DNA from: JANSWY01 sp038525605
GTDB lineage: Bacteria; Bacteroidota; Bacteroidia; Cytophagales; Cyclobacteriaceae
DNA: 19,175 nt
Direction: 5' to 3'
Assembly (NCBI GenBank): GCA_038525605.1
Contig: JBCBHL010000116.1
Location: forward strand, 1-19,175
Part shown: positions 7,825 through 15,824 of the stretch, piece by piece
Numbering within the stretch: position 1 is the first letter of the stretch
Layout: every line of letters starts with the position of its first letter
Program-made: the position numbers and the translations under genes
The notes under the pieces: generated by a model
Told to the model about the DNA's origin: nothing
Database searches by the model: none
Seen by the model: the letters and a program-made list of their open reading frames with translations, nothing else

Positions 7825-8616
7825 CTATTTTGGGGCGAAACTCAATGCCTCTTTTACACTTTTGGTAAAGGTCTTGGAAACGGGCACTTCCATATCATTG
7901 GAAAGCGTAACAAAAAGTTTGCTTTTTTTACTTTTCCAGCTTTTAAAATGAGCCGGATTAATCAGATAGGAACGATGCGTTTTCAACAATTCAGTATTTG
8001 CTTTTTCAACGTCTGATATTCTTGTCCTAATCAGTGATTTTTTGATTTGACCATCTTCGGTGTAGCTGACTTCTACGTAATTGTCTGAAGATTGCACAAA
8101 TAACAACTGCCGGAGCTGAATACGGAGGGTTTCATAATGACCATCTCCTTTTATTTCGATCATATTTTCCCTATTCTGTTGTTCGTGCAGCTTACCTAAT
8201 CCCCACCTACCGAGCAATACTACAGGAAACAAGGTCAGTAATGCAGGCAAGAATATATGAAGCGAATAGTACGTCAGGGTATAGGGGTTTTGCTCACCGA
8301 TCATGACTACATACAAGTAATAGGATCGCATTGCCACGAAAGTGATTAATATAAAGGAAACGTTATAAAGCACCTCATTCTTCAATTGCCATAAGGCCTT
8401 CATCCTTTTGAACATCAAATGTTGGAAAATGAGGGATAGTAAATAGGAAAAGGCTCCAAAAAGACCATATAGAGGCAAATAAATCAATTTTTCCAAATCG
8501 GAAAGCTCATTCACATCCAATGGTTCTGTAAAATACAAAAACACAAAAATCCAGATTCCCAAGCCGACAGCCAGCAAGGCATGATTTCGAAAGGATGGAT
8601 CAAAAGGATATTTCAA
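7825..8616 (-). CDS. Membrane-anchored LytTR-family transcriptional regulator
   Basis: The 263-aa protein has about four transmembrane helices in the first 140 residues (near 12-30, 46-66, 85-105 and 120-138). A short linker (HEQQNREN) leads to a C-terminal LytTR DNA-binding domain (about 158-258). LytTR signatures are FVQSSDNYVEV (173-183), LIRTRISDVE, THRSYLINPAHF (213-224) and VPVSKTF (244-250). Such proteins bind DNA directly from the membrane and replace the usual response regulator receiver by a membrane sensor; no sensor kinase gene is adjacent. The start is a TTG at 8614-8616: the only in-frame Met codons lie inside the second helix, a stop codon lies close upstream, and MKYPFDPS looks like a normal N-terminus. 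A weak TTG/TAAATTGA pair at 8665-8636 could be its promoter. The genes it controls are not evident. Confidence 0.87.
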   Translation of the reverse strand: MKYPFDPSFRNHALLAVGLGIWIFVFLYFTEPLDVNELSDLEKLIYLPLYGLFGAFSYLLSLIFQHLMFKRMKALWQLKNEVLYNVSFILITFVAMRSYYLYVVMIGEQNPYTLTYYSLHIFLPALLTLFPVVLLGRWGLGKLHEQQNRENMIEIKGDGHYETLRIQLRQLLFVQSSDNYVEVSYTEDGQIKKSLIRTRISDVEKANTELLKTHRSYLINPAHFKSWKSKKSKLFVTLSNDMEVPVSKTFTKSVKEALSFAPK

Positions 8617-8676
8617 TGTGTTACAATTTACTTTATCAATTTAAGTTTATTGATATTTTAGACAATTTCAAAAAGC

Positions 8677-9534
8677 TTATTTCGAGGATTTGAGAAATGC
8701 ACCTCCCAAAGACACCACTGCTGTTATGAAGAAAAACAAAAAGCTAAAGACTACTGCCACGTTTTGATCAACACCCAGGTATTCATGCCCCAGAACAAAT
8801 GTCAATTCCCTGGCGCCCACACCTCCGATAGTAAAAGGTAATACTGCAACGATCGATGACGCCAAAAAAAGAATTTGATAGGCAAGAATATTTGTATCAA
8901 CACCCAGTGAGCCTAATATAAAATAAGCAGATAGTAGCTGAAGTCCCTGTACTAACAAAGAATACAAACTGGTAACCATTAGTTTGCTGATATAAGATCG
9001 AAAGAAAAGCTTGTTAAAAAGGTAGTAGGCAGGATATCCGATAATTAAACCCAAATAAATCAACCAGTCATATCCATGCAAAAAAGAAACAGGAATGATG
9101 AATAAAGCCAAAACAAGCAGCAGAAACAGCAAGGCCATCAATCCACTCACCCGATCGATCAGGGTTGCTGCAACAAGTTGTTTCACTCCCGTGCGATATT
9201 GCTTGTTGAGTAGATAAACCTTATAGCCATCCCCTCCAATTCCTCCTGGAAGAAACAAATTGTAAAACATACCAATCCAGTATAGTCGGAGATTGTAGCC
9301 TTCTCCTAATTCCAATGGAATAGCTTTAAAATATTGATTGAGCCTGAGAGATGAAACTACTTTTGAGGCAATGAAAAATATCGTAGCTATCAGAAGGTAG
9401 CCTAAATCTACCTTACCAATGATTTCTTCGGCCTCTTCAAAGTCTATTTTTCTGAAAACAAAGTAAAGTGCCAATCCGGTAATGGCGAACTTCCCTACCG
9501 TTTGCAGGTATTTTTTAAGCTTCCCCTTCTCCAA
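8677..9534 (-). CDS. Flippase-like/lysylphosphatidylglycerol synthase TM-region protein (UPF0104, YbhN-AglD-like)
   Basis: This 285-aa integral membrane protein has seven or eight hydrophobic helices. Family motifs are NLFLPGGIGGDGYK (92-105), LIDRVSG (125-131) and PFTIGGVGAREL (233-244). It matches the membrane half of MprF and the archaeal AglD group, without the soluble lysyl-transferase domain, so lysyl-PG synthesis is not expected. Proteins of this type commonly sit beside GT2 polyprenyl-phosphate glycosyltransferases, as here, and are thought to help move or use lipid-linked sugars. The only usable start is a TTG at 9532-9534, which lies inside the end of the upstream GT2 gene (20-base overlap), suggesting coupled translation. 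There is no ATG before residue 89. Confidence 0.85.
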   Translation of the reverse strand: MEKGKLKKYLQTVGKFAITGLALYFVFRKIDFEEAEEIIGKVDLGYLLIATIFFIASKVVSSLRLNQYFKAIPLELGEGYNLRLYWIGMFYNLFLPGGIGGDGYKVYLLNKQYRTGVKQLVAATLIDRVSGLMALLFLLLVLALFIIPVSFLHGYDWLIYLGLIIGYPAYYLFNKLFFRSYISKLMVTSLYSLLVQGLQLLSAYFILGSLGVDTNILAYQILFLASSIVAVLPFTIGGVGARELTFVLGHEYLGVDQNVAVVFSFLFFFITAVVSLGGAFLKSSK

Positions 9535-10456
9535 CGAAAACGCGTTTTACCCGGTAGGTTTTCTTATCCTGAGCCTCGAAGTACGTTCGTACGATCAGTT
9601 CTGCCACTAAACCAATTGTGATCAACTGAACACCTCCCAACAGTAAAGTCACACCAAGTGTCAGCAATGGCCTTCCTCCTATTTCCTCCCCCATGATTTT
9701 GATGACCAACAGGTAAAAAGAAATAGCGCCACCAGTTAGAAAGGTCAAAATTCCTGCAGTACCAAATAAATGCATTGGCTTCTGCAGGTATTTTTGCAGA
9801 AAAACCATCAGCATCAGATCGCTGAGTACCTTAAAAGTTCTACCCAATCCGTACTTACTCTCGCCATGAATTCTAGGATGATGATTTACAGGCATTTCTG
9901 ACAATTGAGCTCCCTGCAGCTGAGCCAATACTGGGATGAATCGATGCAATTCACCATATAAACCCAGACTTTTAGCTATTTCCTGTCTGAATACTTTGAG
10001 CGTACAGCCGTAATCGTGCAGATAAACGCCTGTCAGCTTTCGGATCATGGCATTGGCTATTTTACTGGGAACTTTTCTCAAAAGCATACCATCCTTTCGC
10101 TTGGCCCTGATACCAGCAACAACATCCAGATCTTCGTCTTCCAGCTTTTTAACCATTGCGGGAATGTCGGCTGGATCATTCTGAAGATCACCATCGAGGG
10201 TAACAACGTATTCTCCTGTAGCATGATCCATACCAGCGGCCATCGCTGTAGTTTGTCCGTAGTTTTTATTCAGAATAACCATTTTAACATGCTTGTTACT
10301 GAATTTTTTGATGTTTTCTCTGGTCTTATCGCTGGAGCCGTCATCAACAAAAATCACTTCATAATCCCAGTCAGATAAAGCATCTGAAACCTGCTGGATC
10401 ATAGGTTCTATGTTGTCCTCTTCGTTGTAAACAGTAATTACCAGTGAAAGCTTCAT
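9515..10456 (-). CDS. GT2 family glycosyltransferase with C-terminal membrane helices (DPM1/GtrB/ArnC-like)
   Basis: The 313-aa protein has an N-terminal GT-A fold with SLVITVYNEEDNI, the nucleotide-sugar binding FVDDGSSD (Asp38, Asp39) and the DxD motif TLDGDLQNDP (Asp88, Asp90). The HGESKYG motif at 197-203 is typical of the dolichyl/undecaprenyl-phosphate sugar transferases. Two C-terminal transmembrane helices (about 229-253 and 264-288) match the GtrB and ArnC layout. It likely moves a sugar from a nucleotide carrier to polyprenyl phosphate at the inner face of the membrane. The downstream flippase-like gene overlaps it by 20 bases, and the upstream trmB stop is 18 bases away, so it probably shares the transcript. 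The sugar cannot be predicted. ATG start at 10454-10456. Confidence 0.92.
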   Translation of the reverse strand: MKLSLVITVYNEEDNIEPMIQQVSDALSDWDYEVIFVDDGSSDKTRENIKKFSNKHVKMVILNKNYGQTTAMAAGMDHATGEYVVTLDGDLQNDPADIPAMVKKLEDEDLDVVAGIRAKRKDGMLLRKVPSKIANAMIRKLTGVYLHDYGCTLKVFRQEIAKSLGLYGELHRFIPVLAQLQGAQLSEMPVNHHPRIHGESKYGLGRTFKVLSDLMLMVFLQKYLQKPMHLFGTAGILTFLTGGAISFYLLVIKIMGEEIGGRPLLTLGVTLLLGGVQLITIGLVAELIVRTYFEAQDKKTYRVKRVFVGEGEA

Positions 10457-10474
10457 TGTCGTATTGTTATAAGG

Positions 10475-11128
10475 TTATGCAAACCTAAATTTCATATATT
10501 TGATATCCTCTCCTTTTTCCGTAAAAATCTTTTCATACTTGGTTTTCACACCGTAATGCTCTTCCAGAAGAGGTGAATTGTATAAATCGTGAGTGTACTC
10601 CAGGTCTTTTACTTGAACATCAGTATCAAAAAGTTCGAGGGTATAATCGAAAAGCGGTGTATTATCGGTTTTAAACCTGATCCAGCCGTCTTTCTTTAAC
10701 AGCTCCCTATACATTTTCAAAAACCTGGGACTTGTCAAACGTCGTTTGATATCTCTGTCTTTTGGGCGCGGATCAGGAAAAGTAATCCATATTTCAGAGA
10801 TCTCTCCCTTTTCAAAAAATTTATCTAATAAAACAATTTGAGTTCGTAAAAAGGCAACATGATCGAGACCAAATTCCATCGCCTGGGTACTGCCTTTCCA
10901 GATTCTGTCTCCCTTAATGTCTACACCGATGTAATTTTTATGAGGTTCGTTCTGCGCCAGCCCGATCGTATATTCACCACGTCCACAGCCTAATTCCACA
11001 ACCAATGGCTGATCGTTTCCGAAGAACTCATGCCATTTACCTTTGATCGTCTCAAAGATTTCCTTTCCGTCTTCCAGAACGTTTCTACTCAGCTTATTTT
11101 GAGCGAATCTTTCTAATTTTCTTCTCAC
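10475..11128 (-). CDS. trmB: tRNA (guanine-N7-)-methyltransferase
   Basis: The enzyme forms m7G46 in the variable loop of tRNAs using S-adenosylmethionine. In the 217-aa sequence the SAM-binding motif VVELGCGRGEY is at 43-53, the acidic ribose-binding loop GVDIKGDR at 68-75, and the TrmB signature ITFPDPRPKDRDIKRRL at 115-131 (most relatives have FPDPWPK; here Arg replaces Trp). FKTDN at 152-156 and the C-terminal KYEKIFTEKG segment complete the family pattern. The start codon is GTG at 11126-11128, whose bases overlap the folC stop in GTGA (4-base overlap), a sign of translational coupling. Length is normal. Confidence 0.96.
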   Translation of the reverse strand: MRRKLERFAQNKLSRNVLEDGKEIFETIKGKWHEFFGNDQPLVVELGCGRGEYTIGLAQNEPHKNYIGVDIKGDRIWKGSTQAMEFGLDHVAFLRTQIVLLDKFFEKGEISEIWITFPDPRPKDRDIKRRLTSPRFLKMYRELLKKDGWIRFKTDNTPLFDYTLELFDTDVQVKDLEYTHDLYNSPLLEEHYGVKTKYEKIFTEKGEDIKYMKFRFA

Positions 11129-12408
11129 AAATCATTTATTTCCGCCACGACGAAAGTACTGCCACCGACAAAAATAAAATCGTCTGCAATGGCAAAACTT
11201 CTGGCTTTTTCAATACAATCATTTACATCTTTACAAACTGTGTATGTAAAGCCCGATCTTATTGCACCCTCAACCAGTCGTTCTACTGGCATGGCTCTCA
11301 CAATATTCGGTTCGCAAAGATAATATATTGCATCTGATGGAAGCAAATCAAAAATTTCATCAACTTCTTTATCACTGACCATTCCCAAAACGATATGTAG
11401 CTGTCTGAATTTTAGTTCTTCAAATTGATTAAGAATCTCATTCCAGCCGTCTTCATTGTGTCCAACATCAGTGATAACCAGCGGATTTTCAATTAATTTC
11501 TGCCAACGACCTTTGAGCCCAGTATTGGTAACAACTTGTCTGATGCCATCGATCAGATGAGCATCACTGATAGAAAAACCTCTTTTCTTCAATTCATTGA
11601 TGCTTTCAATGATTGTAGGGAGATTTTTCAAATAGAAGTTCCCTTTGATTCCGGGGATTAAATTCGGAAAGCTGATTTGGCCATTCTGACTGACAGCTAA
11701 TGATCCGTTGGTGTTTTTTTCGATGCTGTAACTGTCAGCATTGGTATTGAGCGGACTTTCCTCTAAAAGTGCTTTTTGCTCAAAAACGGATTTGACGCTT
11801 GCCTGTAGGCCTTTTGGCAAAACGACAGGCACGCCCGGTTTGATAATCCCGGCCTTTTCTCCCGCAATTTTTTCTACTGTATCACCAAGCATTTGCATGT
11901 GGTCCATCCCGATCGAAGTAATCACTGATAATTCCGGCATCAGGATATTGGTGCTATCCAATCTACCACCCAGACCCGTTTCAATGATAGCAATATCAAC
12001 TTTCTCACGCGCAAAGTAATCAAAGGCCATCGCTACCGTGATCTCAAAAAAAGATGGACTGATATCCCTAATAGCATCTCGTATTGTTTCAACGAATGAA
12101 ATCACCGCCTCCTCACTGATCATCTCACCATTGATTCTGATCCTTTCGCGGTAATCTTTTAAATGCGGTGAGGTGTACAAGCCTACTTTATAACCCGCTT
12201 CCTGCAAAACAGAGGCAATCGAATGTGCACAACTGCCTTTCCCGTTTGTCCCTGCCAGGTGTACAGACTTAAACTGCTGGTGTGGATTTCCCAGAATTTC
12301 AGATAATGCGATGATGTTGGTCAGGTCTTTTTTAAAAGCTGCCTTACCTTGCTTTTGATACATCGGCAATTGACTAAACAAATAGTCTAATACCTGATCG
12401 TATGTCAT
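11125..12408 (-). CDS. folC: Bifunctional folylpolyglutamate synthase/dihydrofolate synthase
   Basis: FolC adds L-glutamate to dihydropteroate and then to tetrahydrofolates, an ATP-dependent Mur-ligase-like reaction in the cytoplasm. In 427 aa the P-loop is HLAGTNGKGSCA (GTNGKGS at 53-59), followed by LYTSPHLKDYRERIRI (78-91), ETGLGGRLDSTN (143-154), SIGMDH (165-170) and GEKAGIIK (183-190), where Lys185 matches the carbamylated lysine of the family. The C-terminal Mur-ligase domain has ITDVGHNEDGW, where the family usually reads DGAHN: the conserved Asp and His-Asn survive but a Val-Gly pair stands between. The gene starts 8 bases after the TonB-like stop and overlaps trmB by 4. Full length. 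Confidence 0.95.
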   Translation of the reverse strand: MTYDQVLDYLFSQLPMYQKQGKAAFKKDLTNIIALSEILGNPHQQFKSVHLAGTNGKGSCAHSIASVLQEAGYKVGLYTSPHLKDYRERIRINGEMISEEAVISFVETIRDAIRDISPSFFEITVAMAFDYFAREKVDIAIIETGLGGRLDSTNILMPELSVITSIGMDHMQMLGDTVEKIAGEKAGIIKPGVPVVLPKGLQASVKSVFEQKALLEESPLNTNADSYSIEKNTNGSLAVSQNGQISFPNLIPGIKGNFYLKNLPTIIESINELKKRGFSISDAHLIDGIRQVVTNTGLKGRWQKLIENPLVITDVGHNEDGWNEILNQFEELKFRQLHIVLGMVSDKEVDEIFDLLPSDAIYYLCEPNIVRAMPVERLVEGAIRSGFTYTVCKDVNDCIEKARSFAIADDFIFVGGSTFVVAEINDL

Positions 12409-12416
12409 TTGGGGAA

Positions 12417-13361
12417 TTAATTTGCTTTGATGATAAATGTAATTTTACCCGTACTGGAGTTAGCTGCGGAATAATCAGATTTTTTACTGAAAGTCAATTC
12501 TTCTACAGCTTTTCTGTAGACTTGCTCTACTTTTGGGGTAACAGTTTTTTCCAGTGTGATAATTCTGGTAATATAACCATCTTCATCAACAGTTATTTGA
12601 AACACGATTTTCCCACTTTCCTGTGAGGTATCATCCGGCTCGGGCTCATCATCCCATTGCCAACCTGCCAGTTCCAATGTAGAACCATTGCTACTCCCCT
12701 GGTTACCAAATAAGGCTCTTTCATCAACACTTCCTTCCTTATCGCCCTGATCACCCTGCTCTTTGGTATTTCCATTTCCCGTAGCATCATTTTTCTCATC
12801 ACTATTTTTAACTGAGCTACTACCTGAGTTCTCTTCCGTTTTGGGTGTTTCAACAGGTTTAGTCTCCGCAGGTTTCTTTTCTTCTTGCTGCTTAGTTTCT
12901 TTTACTTCTGGCTTAACCTCTTCAACAGGTTTTTCCTCTGGTTTAGTCTCAGGCACCACATCAGGACTATCAGTCGTATTAGTTGTCTCAGGAACTGTTT
13001 CAGTAGTTTCTTCTGGAATATCTGCAGAGGTATCTTCGACTGGTTGTGAAACATCCGGAGTATCTTCAGTCACTTCTTCCACATCAGTGTTTTCAGTTGT
13101 TTCTGTCTGTGTTTCGTTTTCAACAGTTTCCTCGTTGACAGTCTCTTCCTGACTATTGTTATCGGTATCGGATTCTGGTTGTACTTCACCACTACCTGTA
13201 TTCTGCAGGCCAAAATTGAGTTCTATTCCATATTCAGGAATAGGCGGATCAGGAGCTCTCCAGGCTATGATAAAAACAACCAATAACAGCAACACTGCCT
13301 GAATAGCGGCAGTGATCAGCAATGCTTGTCTTTTACTTTTCTTGTCCTGTTCCTCGCTCAT
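12417..13361 (-). CDS. TonB-family energy transducer (TonB/TolA-like)
   Basis: From the ATG at 13359-13361 the protein has 314 aa and begins MSEEQDKK; the frame is open 20 codons further to a TTG inside exbD, which is unlikely to be used. One transmembrane helix spans about 13-34. A long periplasmic linker (about 55-230) is very rich in Glu, Thr, Pro, Val and Lys, for example VPETKPEEKPVEEVKPE, and would be disordered. The C-terminal 65 residues (GKIVFQITVDEDGYITRI to the end) form a TonB_C-like domain. It passes proton-motive energy from ExbB-ExbD to an outer-membrane partner. The gene follows exbD with one base between them. The transducer could equally serve a TolA-like role, since the C-terminal domain is short and divergent. 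Confidence 0.83.
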   Translation of the reverse strand: MSEEQDKKSKRQALLITAAIQAVLLLLVVFIIAWRAPDPPIPEYGIELNFGLQNTGSGEVQPESDTDNNSQEETVNEETVENETQTETTENTDVEEVTEDTPDVSQPVEDTSADIPEETTETVPETTNTTDSPDVVPETKPEEKPVEEVKPEVKETKQQEEKKPAETKPVETPKTEENSGSSSVKNSDEKNDATGNGNTKEQGDQGDKEGSVDERALFGNQGSSNGSTLELAGWQWDDEPEPDDTSQESGKIVFQITVDEDGYITRIITLEKTVTPKVEQVYRKAVEELTFSKKSDYSAANSSTGKITFIIKAN

Positions 13362-13362
13362 A

Positions 13363-13752
13363 TTAGTTCGGTTTTGTAGCAATCGAAACTTTTGCTTCCA
13401 GCGATGTGGCAATGTCTGCAACAGATATCAAATCCTGCACTTTCACATCTTTGTCACAATGTAAAACTACAAGTCCTTCCTTTCCGGCAAACTCACTTCT
13501 TAAAACCATCTTCAGTTTGCCTAACCCTGTTTTCTTATCATTAACGTAAAACTCACCCCTGTTGGTTATTGTCACGCTCACCTTTTGTAATACAATCGTT
13601 GAGCTTTTGCTCGTTGGCAAATTAACGGGAAGTCCTGACGGCGTAATAAAAGAAGAGGTCAACATAAAGAAAATCAACAATAGAAATACCACATCCGTCA
13701 TTGATGAAGTGCTAAATGCTGCCTGTACCTTATGTTTGGAATTTAAATTCAT
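13363..13752 (-). CDS. exbD: ExbD/TolR biopolymer transport protein
   Basis: This 129-aa protein has one N-terminal transmembrane helix (about 19-37) after a short cytoplasmic stretch. The helix carries the essential acidic residue, Asp20 in SSMTDVVFLLLIFFMLT, which takes part in proton passage with ExbB. The remaining periplasmic domain has the family pattern: NLPTSKS, VTITNRGEFYVND, LVVLHCDKDV and ADIATSLEAKVSIATKP. Length is close to the usual 130-145. The ATG overlaps the exbB stop codon in ATGA (13749-13752), so the two subunits are translationally coupled. Confidence 0.93.
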   Translation of the reverse strand: MNLNSKHKVQAAFSTSSMTDVVFLLLIFFMLTSSFITPSGLPVNLPTSKSSTIVLQKVSVTITNRGEFYVNDKKTGLGKLKMVLRSEFAGKEGLVVLHCDKDVKVQDLISVADIATSLEAKVSIATKPN

Positions 13753-14429
13753 TTCTGAGGCTCTTGTAATAAATCGATGAACTCTATGGAATTGTATTCC
13801 ATGTTGTGTACTACTTTCTGTACCCGTCCAACCAGAAAATTGTATCCCAGGTAAGTAAGGATTCCTACGAACAAACCAGCTGCTGTGGTCACCATCGCCT
13901 CATAAATACCTCCGGAAAGTAACTTAGGGCTTACAGCTCCTTCCTGCTGTGCAATAGAGATAAATGCCTGGATCATACCTGTAACAGTCCCGAGGAATCC
14001 AATCATAGGTGCAGCCCCCGATATGGTGGCTAACAAACTAAGGTTTTTCTCCAATTTATAAACCTCTATTTTCCCTATATTTTCTATTGCGACTTCTATG
14101 TTTTTGAGTGGACTACCGATTCTTGACAGCCCTTTTTCAATCATGTAAGCAATGGGTGTATTTGTCTGCTGACAAAACAACCGGGCACCGGATATATCTC
14201 CACCTATTACCTTATTTCTGATTTCATCTTTAAAACTCGGAGGAGTTGTTGAAGCTTTTCGAATAGTGGCGAGTCTTTCAAAAAAAATATAGACTGCTAC
14301 AATCCATAACAAAAGAATGGGGATCATCATATATCCCCCGTTCAATAACAAATCAAGAATAGTGATAGGCTCCTGTTCGGGCGTACCCAATGCAGTGGAG
14401 TCTATCTGCGCTAACACCAAATTATTCAT
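13749..14429 (-). CDS. exbB: MotA/TolQ/ExbB proton channel subunit
   Basis: In 226 aa I see three transmembrane helices: about 33-53 (MMIPILLLWIVAVYIFFERL), 130-157 and 176-200. The family core SLLATISGAAPMIGFLGTVTGMIQAF (about 131-156) and EAMVTTAAGLFVGILTYLGYNF (177-198) is well kept. The cytoplasmic loop between helices 1 and 2 (about 55-125) is of normal size. The protein would form the pentameric channel around ExbD. A short N-terminal stretch, MNNLVLAQID, precedes the first helix. The gene begins 53 bases after the SPOR gene stop and overlaps exbD by 4 bases. Confidence 0.94.
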   Translation of the reverse strand: MNNLVLAQIDSTALGTPEQEPITILDLLLNGGYMMIPILLLWIVAVYIFFERLATIRKASTTPPSFKDEIRNKVIGGDISGARLFCQQTNTPIAYMIEKGLSRIGSPLKNIEVAIENIGKIEVYKLEKNLSLLATISGAAPMIGFLGTVTGMIQAFISIAQQEGAVSPKLLSGGIYEAMVTTAAGLFVGILTYLGYNFLVGRVQKVVHNMEYNSIEFIDLLQEPQK

Positions 14430-14482
14430 ACAAAAGGATAACGAATAGCTTCATTAAAAATTATAGAGCAAAGAGACACTTT

Positions 14483-15706
14483 TTAGTATCTCAATGCCCA
14501 AATATCATCACCATATTCAGCCTTATAATTGTCAAGTGCTGATGCTGCTCCTTCGAAGGTATCGAACTCTGCAATTCCTACCCTGGAGTACTTAGAGCTA
14601 CCAAATGGAGGAATTACGTAAGGACTTTTTCCTTCGTCCGCCAGCTGATTTGCATGATCTAAAGCTAAATCTGAATCTATAAAACTTGCCACTACGATGT
14701 AAGCATTACCATTTCTTTCAGAAAGTGTGGTGACCGTCCCTGCCGCTACAGAGGTAGGTGTAGTATTCACCACTTCCGGAGTATTATCTACAACTGGTTT
14801 TTCAGCAGGTTTAGTTTCTACCGGCTTGGTTTCTGTTTTCTCTGATTCAGTTTCCTTAGGAGCAGGCTTTTTTGCTTCAGGTTTTTTAGCAGGTGGCTTT
14901 TTCTCTGTTTTGGTAAGTTTAGGAGTTTCCTTCTTCTCACCATCGAAGAAACCGGAGAAATAGAACAAGGCAAGTGCCACTACTACAATTCCGGATATTC
15001 CAATAATCAGGTATTTAAGGAAGCCCGATTTTTCTCCGTCATCGCCAGCACCAGCGTAAGCATACTCATCAGAATCATCTGCGAGACCTTCATAGTCCTC
15101 GTCATCAAAGTCACCCAGATCAGAGAAATCATCATTCACTTCTCCTTCATCCTCATCGAAAACCATGCTCATATCGGAATCGTCTTCTCCGAAACTACCG
15201 AGCTCACCCTCCAGGTCCGACTCATCAGCATCCTCTAAAATGCCACTAAAATCATCATCGTCAAGATCTGATTCATCTGCTGGCTCAAGACCACCCATCA
15301 GGTCGTCATCGGAATCATCAGAGTCAAAAGACGGAATACCATCATCGTCATCACCACTACTATCATCTGAGGTCAGGCCGTTATCCGATTCTATGTCGTC
15401 CAAACCTCCGAATACATCATCTCCATCACCGTCTTCATCCCCTCCCATAGAATCTATGGCATCAAAATCGACATTGTCCAGATCTATGGAATCCAGATCA
15501 ACAGACAGGTCATCTGCATCACTTTCGGTAGTCGCATCCGAATCGATCTCTTCTCCAAGGGAAAATTCCATTTCTGTCGAATCACCATCGTCAGAATCGA
15601 GATCATCATCTAATTCGTCATATTCCAAATCGGGAAGACCAAAATCATCATCATCGAATAAGTTGTCGTCGTTTTCTTCTGGTTCCTCGTTATTATCCTT
15701 TGCCAT
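14483..15706 (-). CDS. Acidic single-pass membrane protein with C-terminal SPOR domain
   Basis: The 407-aa product has three parts. Residues 1-225 are extremely rich in Asp, Glu and Ser with glycine, including runs of four Asp and a repeated ADESDL at 143-148 and 160-165; this part should be cytoplasmic and disordered. One transmembrane helix spans about 229-251 (FLKYLIIGISGIVVVALALFYF). A Lys-Pro-Glu-Thr linker (255-325) leads to a SPOR domain (about 332-407) with AYIVVASFIDSDLALDHA, VIPPFGSSKYSRVGIAEF and the ending WALRY. SPOR domains bind peptidoglycan strands stripped of stem peptides, found at the division septum, and the N-in/C-out layout is that of FtsN. The gene lies directly before exbB-exbD-tonB. 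I know of no function for the acidic part. Confidence 0.87.
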   Translation of the reverse strand: MAKDNNEEPEENDDNLFDDDDFGLPDLEYDELDDDLDSDDGDSTEMEFSLGEEIDSDATTESDADDLSVDLDSIDLDNVDFDAIDSMGGDEDGDGDDVFGGLDDIESDNGLTSDDSSGDDDDGIPSFDSDDSDDDLMGGLEPADESDLDDDDFSGILEDADESDLEGELGSFGEDDSDMSMVFDEDEGEVNDDFSDLGDFDDEDYEGLADDSDEYAYAGAGDDGEKSGFLKYLIIGISGIVVVALALFYFSGFFDGEKKETPKLTKTEKKPPAKKPEAKKPAPKETESEKTETKPVETKPAEKPVVDNTPEVVNTTPTSVAAGTVTTLSERNGNAYIVVASFIDSDLALDHANQLADEGKSPYVIPPFGSSKYSRVGIAEFDTFEGAASALDNYKAEYGDDIWALRY

Positions 15707-15824
15707 AAGTACTAATTAGGTTTCATTAACTGCCGAAAATAACAAAAAGTTAGAGTAGCAGGAAGTGTATTCTTATTTTTTACGTTAAATATATAGAAAT
15801 ATGCCGATAATCAAATTCATTCTA

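Noticed and set aside
8677..9534. Possible lysylphosphatidylglycerol synthase (MprF)
   Set aside because: Only the membrane part of the family is present; the soluble aminoacyl-transferase domain is missing, so lipid lysylation is not supported.
12763..13152. 129-codon Ser/Val/Thr-rich open frame on the plus strand
   Set aside because: Mirror image of the repetitive Glu/Thr/Pro linker of the TonB-like protein; no start context, no recognisable domain.
13362..13421. Twenty-codon extension of the TonB-like gene into exbD to a TTG
   Set aside because: The ATG at 13361 gives a short cytoplasmic tail before the helix and sits one base after the exbD stop, as expected for a tight operon.
15165..15719. 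184-codon serine-rich open frame on the plus strand across the SPOR gene
   Set aside because: It is the antisense of Asp-rich codons (GAT/GAC read backwards give Ser codons). The minus-strand frame has a membrane helix and a SPOR domain and explains the sequence.
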